From Myxococcales bacterium (GTDB taxonomy: Bacteria; Myxococcota_A; Polyangia; Nannocystales; Nannocystaceae): 64,000 nt of DNA. The stretch is taken from the NCBI GenBank assembly GCA_020633315.1, contig JACKDV010000021.1, positions 62,001 through 126,000 of the forward strand, read 5' to 3'. Shown one piece after another: positions 42,380-50,229 of the stretch (position 1 is the stretch's first letter; each line of letters starts with the position of its first letter). The position numbers and the translations under genes are program-made. A model generated the notes under the pieces. That model was not told the DNA's origin and ran no database searches. It was given only the letters and a program-made list of their open reading frames with translations.

Positions 42380-43314
42380 TCGAAAAGACTCCATCCGTAG
42401 TCGTGGTCGGCAGCGTGGCCGTCGACTGGGTGATCACGCCGAAGGCCGAGCGCGAGACCAGCGTCGGCGGCTCGGCCACCTTCTTCTCCATGGCCGCGTC
42501 CTACTTCGGCCCCGTGCGCCTGGTGGGCATCGTGGGCAAGGACTTCCCGGAGCAGAGCATCACCGACCTGCAGGCGTCCCACGTGGACACCGAGGGGCTC
42601 GAGGTCGTGCCCGACGGGCTCACCTTCCGCTGGAAGGGCCGCTACCACGACAACATGAACGAGCGGGACACCCTCGACACGCAGCTCAACGTGTTCGAGC
42701 ACTTCGATCCGAAGCTGCCCGAGTCGTATCGCCGCAGCGAGTACCTGTTCCTCGCCAACATCGTGCCGGCGCTCCAGCTCAAGGTCCTCGACCAGATGGA
42801 CGAGCGTCCGCGGATGGTGGGGCTCGACACCATGAACCTGTGGATCGAGAACACCCGCGACGACCTGCTGAAGGTGCTCGAGCGGGTCGACGTGCTGACG
42901 ATCAACGAGGAGGAGGCCCGCCAGCTCACCGGCGAGCCCAACCTCGTCCGGGCCGCCCGGCGGATCCACGAGCTGGGGCCCAAGAGCCTGGTGATCAAGC
43001 GGGGGGAGTACGGCGCGCTGCTGTTCCACGACGGCGACGTGTTCAGCGCCCCGGCGCTGCCCCTCGAGGAGGTGATCGACCCGACCGGCGCCGGCGACAG
43101 CTTCGCGGGCGGCTTCGTGGGCTACCTGGCGCGGGTGGGGGAGACCTCCGGCGAGAGCCTGCGCTCGGCGATGATCTACGGCTCGGTGATGGCCAGCTTC
43201 TGCGTGGAGGGCTTCTCGTACGATCGCCTCAAGGGCCTGACCCACGAGCGGATCGACGAGCGCTTCATGGCGTTCTCGCGGCTGACCCACTTCGAGCGGG
43301 CGCGGCTGCTCTAG
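42376..43314 (+). CDS. PfkB-family sugar/nucleoside kinase
   Basis: 312 residues. Ribokinase fold: VVVVGSVAVDWV, VGGSATFFSMAASYFG (substrate Gly-Gly), and the anion hole/catalytic DPTGAGDSFAGG with Asp241 as base. VLTINEEEARQLTG and SLVIKRGEYGALLF are typical. The substrate cannot be read from sequence; adenosine or a ribose derivative would fit its coupling to the MTA phosphorylase (inference). Followed after 19 nt by an ECF sigma factor gene. Confidence 0.9.
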   Translation: MIEKTPSVVVVGSVAVDWVITPKAERETSVGGSATFFSMAASYFGPVRLVGIVGKDFPEQSITDLQASHVDTEGLEVVPDGLTFRWKGRYHDNMNERDTLDTQLNVFEHFDPKLPESYRRSEYLFLANIVPALQLKVLDQMDERPRMVGLDTMNLWIENTRDDLLKVLERVDVLTINEEEARQLTGEPNLVRAARRIHELGPKSLVIKRGEYGALLFHDGDVFSAPALPLEEVIDPTGAGDSFAGGFVGYLARVGETSGESLRSAMIYGSVMASFCVEGFSYDRLKGLTHERIDERFMAFSRLTHFERARLL

Positions 43315-43333
43315 GCCCGAGGGAGAGCGAGCG

Positions 43334-43981
43334 ATGGGGGCGGGGCAGGACGACGAGCCGAGCGACCTGCAGCTGCTCGAGGCATGGCGCGGGGGCGACG
43401 AGGCCTCCGGCCGCGTCTTGTTCTCGCGCTACTTCGAGTCGGTGTTCCGCTTCTTCCGCAACAAGGTCGACGACGCCGCTGAGGACCTCACCCAGCAGAC
43501 CTTCATGGGGCTGGTGCAGGGCAAGGATCGCTTCCGGGGGGACGCCAGCTTCCGCACCTACGTGTTCATGATCGCCCGCAAGCGCCTGTACTCGTACCTG
43601 CGCAAGACCCAGCGCGGCGACGGCCCCGTGCCCTTCGGCCAGAGCTCGGTGGCCGACCTGGGCCTGGCCTCTCCCTCGCGGGCGGTGGCCCAGCACCAGG
43701 AGCAGCGGCTGCTGCTGGTGGCGCTGCGGCGGCTCCCGGTGGAGATGCAGGTGGCGCTCGAGCTGTTCTACTGGGAGGAGCTGACGGTGACCGAGATCGC
43801 CGACGTGCTCGAGACCCCGGTGGGGACGGTCAAGAGCCGCCTGCAGCGGGCGCGGGCGCGGCTCGATGCCGTGATCGCCGAGCTCGCGGGCTCGGACGCG
43901 CTGCTGCGCAGCACGATGGACGACTTCGCCCGCTGGGCCCGGGAGCTGCGAGCGCAGCTCGGACCCTCCGACGAAGGCTGA
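43334..43981 (+). CDS. ECF-type RNA polymerase sigma factor
   Basis: 215 residues. Sigma region 2 (LFSRYFESVFRFFRNKVDDAAEDLTQQTFMGLV) and region 4 (RLPVEMQVALELFYWEELTVTEIADVLETPVGTVKSRLQRARARL) joined by a Gly/Ser/Pro linker; no region 3. Directs RNA polymerase to an extracytoplasmic-stress-type regulon. No anti-sigma gene is adjacent, so control may be through a kinase or an unlinked regulator. Purine-rich GGGAGAGCGAGCG precedes the ATG. Probably co-transcribed with the PfkB gene. Confidence 0.92.
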   Translation: MGAGQDDEPSDLQLLEAWRGGDEASGRVLFSRYFESVFRFFRNKVDDAAEDLTQQTFMGLVQGKDRFRGDASFRTYVFMIARKRLYSYLRKTQRGDGPVPFGQSSVADLGLASPSRAVAQHQEQRLLLVALRRLPVEMQVALELFYWEELTVTEIADVLETPVGTVKSRLQRARARLDAVIAELAGSDALLRSTMDDFARWARELRAQLGPSDEG

Positions 43982-44036
43982 GCGCCCCGCACCCCTGGCC
44001 GGATGGTCGGAGGGGGCGAACGAGCTGGCCCGCCGT

Positions 44037-44456
44037 CTACGGCTCGGCGCGCTCGCGGCTGCGGGCACGCTCGATCCACCCGCGACCGACGCGGACCACC
44101 AGCGGCGGGACCAGCCACCGCAGCAGCCCGAACAGCCCGGCCCCCACCACCCACGGCAGGGCGTCCGTGGCCTGCTCGCGCAGCGCCTCCCAGGCCGAGG
44201 TGATCGTGCACAGGGCGAGGCCGACCTCGGTCGTCCGGCGAGCGAGGGTCATCGCCTGGTCCACGCGACGGAGCCGGCGGAGCTCCCGGGCGAGGGCCTC
44301 GTCGACCTCGGCGAGGTGGTGCGCGATCGCGGGGGCGTCACCGAGCAGCTCGGGGCGCAGGCGCATCGTCACGCTGCCGTCGAGGTGCAGCGAGGTGCGG
44401 GCCATGGTGGTGCGCCCGTCGGCCCCGAGGGCGCGGACCTCGAAGATCTCGATCAT
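44037..44456 (-). CDS. Unknown small protein, third of a related trio
   Basis: 139 residues from ATG 44456 (ATGA overlap with the upstream gene). The N-terminal part has the motif TSLHLDGSVTMRLRPEL followed by HHLAEVDEAL, then a helical segment. The C-terminus has a hydrophobic helix (LPWVVGAGLFGLLRWLVPPLVV) and a basic end. The T-x-[ILV]-H-x-x-G-[DS]-V-T-x-R-L motif is shared with the two upstream genes, so the three look like diverged paralogues. Family not recognised. Confidence 0.65.
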   Translation of the reverse strand: MIEIFEVRALGADGRTTMARTSLHLDGSVTMRLRPELLGDAPAIAHHLAEVDEALARELRRLRRVDQAMTLARRTTEVGLALCTITSAWEALREQATDALPWVVGAGLFGLLRWLVPPLVVRVGRGWIERARSRERAEP

Positions 44457-45157
44457 CGCTTCAGGGCCAGCTCGAGCAGGGTGCGGCCGGCTCCGGCGAG
44501 CAGGTCGACCAGCTTGGACCACCAGGTCACGGCCGTATCCACGCCCATGCGCTGCAGCTCGAGCACGGTGCGGGTGCGGTGGTCTCGGTCGCCGCCCTCG
44601 TCGAGCCAGGCTCCGTTGAGCCGGGTGGTCACGTCCCCGTTGATGTGGACCTCGGTCTCGAGCAGCACGGGGTCGGTGCGCAGGGCCATCGCCTTGGCGA
44701 CGAGCAGCCGGTGCTCGAGGCGGCCGAGCTCGTCGTCGGGCTCATGGGCGAGCTGCTCGCACATGCCGATGATGCGCTGGACGATCGCCCTGGACGTGCC
44801 GTCGCCCGCGGCCGCCTGGCGCCCTTCGAGCGAGCGGATGCTGCCGGCACCGGCGGAGCGCAGACCCTCCGGGCCCTCGCCCCCCAGCGAGGCGTAGGCC
44901 TGCTTGGCCCGGGTGGCGAGGGCGGCGAAGTCGTCTGGGCTCGGGGCGTCCTCCCGCGCCCGCGGCCCAGCCTCCTTGGTGGGGGCGAGGCCGTCGAGGT
45001 AGCGGCTCCAGGTCTGGTGGAGGGCCGACCGGGTGGCCTCCGCGTCCACGCTGGGCGAGTGCCCGTCGAGCTCCTCGCACAGCACCACGGTCACGCGCAG
45101 GGTGAGCAGGCGCTCGGCGAGCCCCTGCAGGGGCGTGTCGATGTCGGGCCTGGGCAT
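44453..45157 (-). CDS. Unknown protein, second of a related trio
   Basis: 234 residues. The first ~150 are helical (LQGLAERLLTLRVTVVLCEELDG... AIVQRIIGMCEQLAHEPDDELGRLEHRLLVAKAMAL). The C-terminal ~75 hold the shared motif TEVHINGDVTTRLNGAWL, an Asp/Arg/His segment and an amphipathic end VTWWSKLVDLLAGAGRTLL. The WSKLV string recurs at the N-terminus of the 45173-45556 protein. ATGA-coupled to the downstream gene and 15 nt after the upstream one. Function unknown. Confidence 0.68.
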   Translation of the reverse strand: MPRPDIDTPLQGLAERLLTLRVTVVLCEELDGHSPSVDAEATRSALHQTWSRYLDGLAPTKEAGPRAREDAPSPDDFAALATRAKQAYASLGGEGPEGLRSAGAGSIRSLEGRQAAAGDGTSRAIVQRIIGMCEQLAHEPDDELGRLEHRLLVAKAMALRTDPVLLETEVHINGDVTTRLNGAWLDEGGDRDHRTRTVLELQRMGVDTAVTWWSKLVDLLAGAGRTLLELALKR

Positions 45158-45172
45158 GCCCGCCTCCGGCGA

Positions 45173-45556
45173 CTACGCGTCGCCTCCGCTGGCCTGCTGG
45201 CCCGAGTCGCCGGCCGAGCTGCCGCCGGCCGAGCCTCCATCGCGCCCGAGCTCGCCGCGGGAGCCGTCCCAGGCCAGCTCGAGCAGCGAGCGGATCACCT
45301 CCACGTTGCGCTGGAGGATCGCGATGCCCTCGGCCCGCTGGCGCTCGTGGAAGGCGAGCACCCGCTCGCCGTAGTCGAGCTTGAAGGTGGACTCGGTGAA
45401 GCGGTTGTCGATGTCGCCGGTGATCTGGTCGATCCTGGTGGAGAGCTCGACGATCGGCGGATCGCCGGCGGAGGAGCTGACGACGGTGTGGATGTCGAGG
45501 ACCGCGAGGTCCTCGGCCGCCTTCTCGATCCTCTCGACCAGCTTGGACCAGCTCAT
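45173..45556 (-). CDS. Unknown protein, first of a related trio
   Basis: 127 residues from ATG 45556, preferred because a near-consensus -10 (TATGAT) ends 7 nt upstream; ATG 45568 lies inside that element. It begins MSWSKLVERIEKAAEDL, with the shared motif STRIDQITGDIDNRFTES, then FHERQRAEGIAILQRNVEVIRSLLELA. The tail is Gly/Ser/Asp-rich (GGSAGGSSAGDSGQQ). Not recognised as a known family. First gene of a three-gene operon downstream of an outer-membrane-like protein. Confidence 0.68.
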   Translation of the reverse strand: MSWSKLVERIEKAAEDLAVLDIHTVVSSSAGDPPIVELSTRIDQITGDIDNRFTESTFKLDYGERVLAFHERQRAEGIAILQRNVEVIRSLLELAWDGSRGELGRDGGSAGGSSAGDSGQQASGGDA

Positions 45557-45563
45557 GGCCGCG

Positions 45564-45569
45564 ATCATA
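45564..45569 (-). promoter_or_regulatory. -10 element TATGAT of the three-gene operon
   Basis: TATGAT (one mismatch to TATAAT) on the minus strand, 7 nt before the ATG at 45556. Confidence 0.5.
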
Positions 45570-45595
45570 GACCACGGCGAGCAGGCGCGGCGCGG

Positions 45596-47701
45596 TCAGA
45601 AGGAGAAGGCGGTTCCGAACAGCACCAGCAGAGAGCGGGCCTTGGCCTGCTGGGTGTCGACGGTGGGCTCGGTGCTGTCGCTGCTCTGGGTGGTGGTGAA
45701 GGCCCGCTCGCCGAAGATGGGACGGAACTGCAGCATCAGCGAGGCCCAGCGGCGGATCTTGTAGCGAGCGTCGAGCGAGGGGGTCCAGATGAGGTTGATC
45801 CGGTCCCCCGTGAGGTCCTCGTTGCGGCGGATGGGGAACGAGAAGCCCATGCCGAAGCCGGTGCCCACCTCGATGCGGTGGGTCGCGGCCACGACCAAGC
45901 CCGGCTCGAAGATCACCCGCGCCCAGCCGAAGGCCCGCAGCTGCTCGTCGGCGGTGGTGTCGGTGGTGGTCCCGCCCCGCACGGGGTCGTTGGCGGTCGA
46001 GGTGGTGTCCTCGTCGGCCGCCTCCACCAGGCGGCTGCCCCAGCGTCCGAGGGTGCCGCCGACCCGGAGGTCCCAGCCCACCCGCGACCAGCCGGGCTTG
46101 CGCGCGCGGAACTGCAGGGCGAACTGGCCGAGCGCGCTGAAGTACACGGGCGGGACGTCCTTGGGCCCGAAGGTGTCCGACCACGCGGGCCCGCCCCCGA
46201 GCCCCACGTAGAGCTTGAAGGCGGTCCTCCGGGCGGTGCGCTCGGGGGGTCCGAACTCGATCTCTCCGTCGCGGACCTCGGCCAGCGCCTCGTCGTAGTC
46301 GAGGTCGCCGCGGGGCCGGAAGCGGATCGGCTCGCACGAGGCCCCGGGCACCTTGAGCTGGAGGTTGGGGACGTGGGTGACGCCGTAGCGGTGGATCTCG
46401 CCGTCCTCGCCGAAGATCTCCACGTCGGTGACCCGCGCGCCCGGGACCTCGGTCTCCCAGGCGTTGACGTTGGCCGACAGATAGATCTGCTCGGCCCCCA
46501 CGTAGCTGGTGAGGACCTGGCCGTTGGCGGCGAGGGTGTCGGTCCAGCGCTGGGTGGGGCGCTCCTTCTCGAAGGTGACCTCCACGGGGAGCTCGAGGTC
46601 GAGGGCCGAGTCGTCGACCACCCCGGGGCAGCGATAGTCGCAGCCAGCGGGGGTGACGGTGGGGACGCAGGTGGTGCCGGTCTCGAGGGTGGCGGCGGGG
46701 CAGGCGTCGGCCGAGACGATGCACTCGGGCCGGCGCCAGGTGAAGCTGACCTGGTTGAACTGCAGGGCGAAGGGCGAGCTGGGCCAGCGCCCCTCCCAGC
46801 GGGCGCCGAAGCGGGCGGCCGCCTTGCCGCTCTCGGTGGCGGCGAGGTCGATGTCGAGGGTGCCCACCCCGAGGGGGGCCTGGGGGATCCGGACCTGCAG
46901 GGTGCCGGTGCCGGTGAGGGCCCCCACGCAGTGACCCACGTTGAGGTCCACACCGTGGACCCGCACCGCGAGGCGATCGCGATCGCTGGGCTCGAGGCGG
47001 GTGCGGGGCAGGGTGACCTCGACGGTGTGGCAGCGCGGGGTGAGGATCAGGGACACGAGCTTGCGCACCGGCTCGCCCTCGGCGGTGCGTCCCTCCTCGG
47101 AGCCCCGCTCGCTGCGGGGGTGGGGCAGGTAGTGGCCGCCCAGGCTGCGGGCGGTGACCACCACCTGCTCGAGGTCGGCCCGCACGCCGATGGTGGCGAT
47201 CCCTCCGGTGAGGCGCACGGAATCGATGGCGGGCGGGGAGCCCTCGAGGTGCTCGAGCAGGATGAACAGCGGGCGGGGGTCGAGCGCGGCCTCGGAGGCG
47301 GCGAGGTCGTCGGAGGTGCAGGCCACGTGCAGCTCGCTGGCGCGGCCCAGGCCCTCGGGTAGCTCGACGCGGGGGCGGCAATCACCCAGCGGATCATCCG
47401 AGCAGCGCTGGCGCTGGGACGAGGCCTCGTCGCCGCCCCACAGCTCGGGCAGCACCCGCCACGAGCTGCGCCCGGCCACCGCGTCGGGCTCGGGGGCCTC
47501 GGCGAGCAGCTCGCCGAGGGTCCGCCGGGTGCGATCGCTGGCGGCCTCGCTCACCACGCACAGGTGGGTGGGCACGTCGCCGGCCTCGGGGCGCAGGTCG
47601 AGGGTGACCACGCCGTAGCGCTCGGCCGCGGCCTCGCCGGGCAGCCCGAGCAGGACCACCAGCACGGCGAGCGCCCGCCACCACGAGCTCAGCCGGAGCA
47701 C
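45596..47701 (-). CDS. Exported, probably outer-membrane, protein
   Basis: 701 residues from GTG 47701 (GAGGA upstream). A GTG at 47725 would add eight residues and overlap the kinase more. Signal peptide WWRALAVLVVLLGLPGEAAA. The first ~450 residues are a beta-rich Cys-containing periplasmic part. The last ~200 alternate aromatic/hydrophobic and polar residues (AFKLYVGLGGGPAW, WDLRVGGTLGRWG, HRIEVGTGFGMGFSF, ASLMLQFRPIFGE) and end in Phe (LFGTAFSF), the classical BamA recognition end of beta-barrels. It overlaps the kinase 3' end by 13 nt, so the two are co-expressed. Specific function unknown. Confidence 0.72.
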   Translation of the reverse strand: MLRLSSWWRALAVLVVLLGLPGEAAAERYGVVTLDLRPEAGDVPTHLCVVSEAASDRTRRTLGELLAEAPEPDAVAGRSSWRVLPELWGGDEASSQRQRCSDDPLGDCRPRVELPEGLGRASELHVACTSDDLAASEAALDPRPLFILLEHLEGSPPAIDSVRLTGGIATIGVRADLEQVVVTARSLGGHYLPHPRSERGSEEGRTAEGEPVRKLVSLILTPRCHTVEVTLPRTRLEPSDRDRLAVRVHGVDLNVGHCVGALTGTGTLQVRIPQAPLGVGTLDIDLAATESGKAAARFGARWEGRWPSSPFALQFNQVSFTWRRPECIVSADACPAATLETGTTCVPTVTPAGCDYRCPGVVDDSALDLELPVEVTFEKERPTQRWTDTLAANGQVLTSYVGAEQIYLSANVNAWETEVPGARVTDVEIFGEDGEIHRYGVTHVPNLQLKVPGASCEPIRFRPRGDLDYDEALAEVRDGEIEFGPPERTARRTAFKLYVGLGGGPAWSDTFGPKDVPPVYFSALGQFALQFRARKPGWSRVGWDLRVGGTLGRWGSRLVEAADEDTTSTANDPVRGGTTTDTTADEQLRAFGWARVIFEPGLVVAATHRIEVGTGFGMGFSFPIRRNEDLTGDRINLIWTPSLDARYKIRRWASLMLQFRPIFGERAFTTTQSSDSTEPTVDTQQAKARSLLVLFGTAFSF

Positions 47702-49317
47702 TGGTCCTCGCTGGTGCCGACGCACAGATAGTAGCGGCTGCAGTCGGAGGGGCTGAGCTGGGCGCGGCGGTAGTCCGGGGCCTCGCGGTCGCAGTCGTAG
47801 CAGCGCCCGTCCTTGCCCTGCACGAAGCGCTCGTACCGACGCTGGCGCTGCAGGAAGGTGAAGCGATCCTGGTGGAAGTAGCAGGTGCCGCCGTCTCGCC
47901 TGCGGCGAGAGCGAGAGCTCGCGGCGGCGCCCGTGGTCGCCTCGCTCGGCCCCGGGCCCGTGGTGCCCGTGGTCGACGTGGCTACCGACGAAGGCGTCGC
48001 GAGATCGGACCCTCCGCCATCCTCCGAGTCAGCGCCCCCGGTGGTCTCGTCGAGCTCGGGCTCGTCGGGCAGCGGCGCCAGCGGATCGGCCACGACATCG
48101 ACGGTGCGCGCGGTGATCGGCTCCTCGGGGAGGCTCGCCCCGGGCTCGCTGGTCTCGCGGGGAGCCGTGGTCGCGGCCATCACCTCGCTGCGGGCATCGT
48201 CGGGTGCGAGCCACCAGCCCAGGCCCACCGCGAGCAGCACGGCGGTCGTCCCCACCATGGCGGTGAGCAGCCGCGCGCGTCGTCGTCGGCGGCGGACCGC
48301 CTCGGGCTCCACCAGGGCCTCCTCGAGGCGGTCGAGCAGGGGGTCGAGGGCGGGGTGGCGATCGGCGGGATCGATCGCGAGGCCGCGCACCAGCAGGGCG
48401 TGGACCCACGGGCGCACCTTGGTCCCCGTCGGTGGATCGAGCACCCGGCCGCGCCGCACGTTGTCGCGGTACTCCGAGATCGTGTCGCCGGCGAAGGGAG
48501 GGTAGCCGTAGAGCGCCTCGTAGAGCGCGACGCAGAAGCTGAACTGATCGCTGCGGGCGTTGGCCACCGCACCCGATTCCTGCTCGGGGGCCATGTACTT
48601 GGGCGTGCCCAGCAGGGTCCCCGTGCGGGTGAGGCTGCCCGAGGGGCCGTGGAGATCACCGGTGTCGCGGTCCAGCTCGCTCTCCTGCGAGCCGGTGTCG
48701 AGCGCGGCCGGTCCTCCCGCGAGCCCGAAGTCCACCACGCGCACGCGTCCGTCCTCGCCGACCAGCACGTTCTCGGGCTTGAAGTCGCGGTGGATCACGC
48801 CGGCCGCATGCGCCGCGGCCAGGCCCCGGCCGGCATCCACCACCTTGTGCAGGACCTCGCGCCACGGGGGCTGCTCCTCGGCCAGCCACACCGAGAGGCT
48901 GCGGCCGTCCACCAGCTCCATGGCGATGAACACCCCGTCCTCCACCGTCCCCACGTCGTAGACGTGGATCACGTTGGGGTGGGCGAGCCGGGCCATCGCT
49001 CGGGCCTCGCGGACCAGCCGGGCCCGGGCCGTGGCGGGGTCCTTGGTCCCGGCCGCATCGGCGTTCATCACCTTGACCGCCACGTCGCGCGCGAGCTCGG
49101 GATCGTGGGCCCGGTAGACCACGCCCATGCCCCCGGCGCCCAGCCGTCCCTCCACGCGGTACCGTCCCACGCAGACCGGCTGCGGGGGCCCGGAGAACAG
49201 GCGGCTCTCGATCGCAGCCCGAGCTCGGCGTGCCTCCACGTCGTCGGCCACCGGAGCGACGTGGCGCAACGGATCGGCCGACACCGAGGAGGCCGAGGGC
49301 TCGGGAAGGACGCTCAT
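47689..49317 (-). CDS. Ser/Thr protein kinase with Cys-rich extracytoplasmic domain
   Basis: 542 residues from ATG 49317. Kinase domain about 50-320: LGAGGMGVVYRAHD, VAVKVM, IHRDFKPENVLV, VVDFGLAGG, GTPKYMAPEQ, SDQFSFCVALYEALYG. Transmembrane helix LLTAMVGTTAVLLAVGLGWWLAP follows a basic RRRRRRAR. After a Thr/Glu/Pro linker comes a ~65-residue C-terminal domain with seven Cys (TCYFHQDRFTFLQRQRRY, CYDCDREAPDY, DCSRYYLC, QCSG), a plausible extracytoplasmic sensor. An upstream -10 (TATCCT near 49372) would give a leader of about 50 nt. Confidence 0.92.
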   Translation of the reverse strand: MSVLPEPSASSVSADPLRHVAPVADDVEARRARAAIESRLFSGPPQPVCVGRYRVEGRLGAGGMGVVYRAHDPELARDVAVKVMNADAAGTKDPATARARLVREARAMARLAHPNVIHVYDVGTVEDGVFIAMELVDGRSLSVWLAEEQPPWREVLHKVVDAGRGLAAAHAAGVIHRDFKPENVLVGEDGRVRVVDFGLAGGPAALDTGSQESELDRDTGDLHGPSGSLTRTGTLLGTPKYMAPEQESGAVANARSDQFSFCVALYEALYGYPPFAGDTISEYRDNVRRGRVLDPPTGTKVRPWVHALLVRGLAIDPADRHPALDPLLDRLEEALVEPEAVRRRRRRARLLTAMVGTTAVLLAVGLGWWLAPDDARSEVMAATTAPRETSEPGASLPEEPITARTVDVVADPLAPLPDEPELDETTGGADSEDGGGSDLATPSSVATSTTGTTGPGPSEATTGAAASSRSRRRRDGGTCYFHQDRFTFLQRQRRYERFVQGKDGRCYDCDREAPDYRRAQLSPSDCSRYYLCVGTSEDQCSG

Positions 49318-49443
49318 GGGCGAGCAGGGGCGATCCGGGCACGAGGCGCGTCCGGCGTCTGCGCACGAAGGATAGCCCCGCGCCCTGGGGGCGCCAGAGG
49401 CAGGAGGCGGCAAAATGCCGCATCGTGCGGCTTTTCTCACGGC

Positions 49444-50229
49444 CTAGGCGGCGGCCGGAGGATCATCGGCCGCATCCTGCACGATGATGGCGATCCTCCA
49501 CAGGCCGAGCCCCACGCCCAGCAGGGCCAGCAAACGAGCGGGCCACGGGGACGCGTGCCCGAAGCCGGCCAGCGCCAGCCACAGGATGGTGGCGGTGAGC
49601 GCGAGCTGGCCGATCCCCAGCAGCACGCAGGGGCCGAGCAGGCCGGGGCGTCGCACCGCCCGCACCAGCCCGCGCCAGGCGGAGCGGATGTGCCAGGGGG
49701 CCGCGTCGTGCTCCACCACCGCCACCCGGGTGGCGTCGAGGGCGACGCCGGCCACCAGCCACGCCAGGCCGAGCGCCGACCAGGTGACGAGCGGCGGCAG
49801 GGTCCGCGTGGACAGGCCCACCACGAGGAGCAGGAGCAGGCGCAGGGGCAGGTGCCACAGCGACTGCACCAGCACCGTGGGCAGGCGGGAGAACGCTCGG
49901 CCGCCGAGCTCGGACCACGAGCGCGGCTGGGCGAGGCGAGCGATGAGCAGCGGCGCGAGCAGGGTCCACACCAGCGCGCCCAGGGTGGCGCTGCCGACCA
50001 CGGAGACGATCAGCTCCGAGACCAGCGCCGGGTGATCGCGGACCACGTCGAAGGTGTTGAACAACACGTGGTCCAGGTCGAGCGCGGTGAAGGGACCGAG
50101 GGTGGCCGCGACCACGGCTCGCATGTGGATGCCGACCAGGCCCGCGACCGCGGTCACGCCCAGCCACAGCCCCAGCCACAGGCCGGGGGCCCGCAGCACG
50201 CGGAACAGACCGCCCAGCACGCGGCTCAT
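49444..50229 (-). CDS. Polytopic membrane protein of unknown function
   Basis: 261 residues with about six hydrophobic segments (LWLGLWLGVTAVAGLVGIHM, LIVSVVGSATLGALVWTLLAPLLIA, LPLRLLLLLVVGLS, LVTWSALGLAWLVAGVALDA, LGPCVLLGIGQLALTATILWLALAG, ARLLALLGVGLGLWRIAIIV). No recognised motif. ATGA-coupled to the M1 peptidase gene upstream, so a functional partnership is likely. Confidence 0.7.
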   Translation of the reverse strand: MSRVLGGLFRVLRAPGLWLGLWLGVTAVAGLVGIHMRAVVAATLGPFTALDLDHVLFNTFDVVRDHPALVSELIVSVVGSATLGALVWTLLAPLLIARLAQPRSWSELGGRAFSRLPTVLVQSLWHLPLRLLLLLVVGLSTRTLPPLVTWSALGLAWLVAGVALDATRVAVVEHDAAPWHIRSAWRGLVRAVRRPGLLGPCVLLGIGQLALTATILWLALAGFGHASPWPARLLALLGVGLGLWRIAIIVQDAADDPPAAA

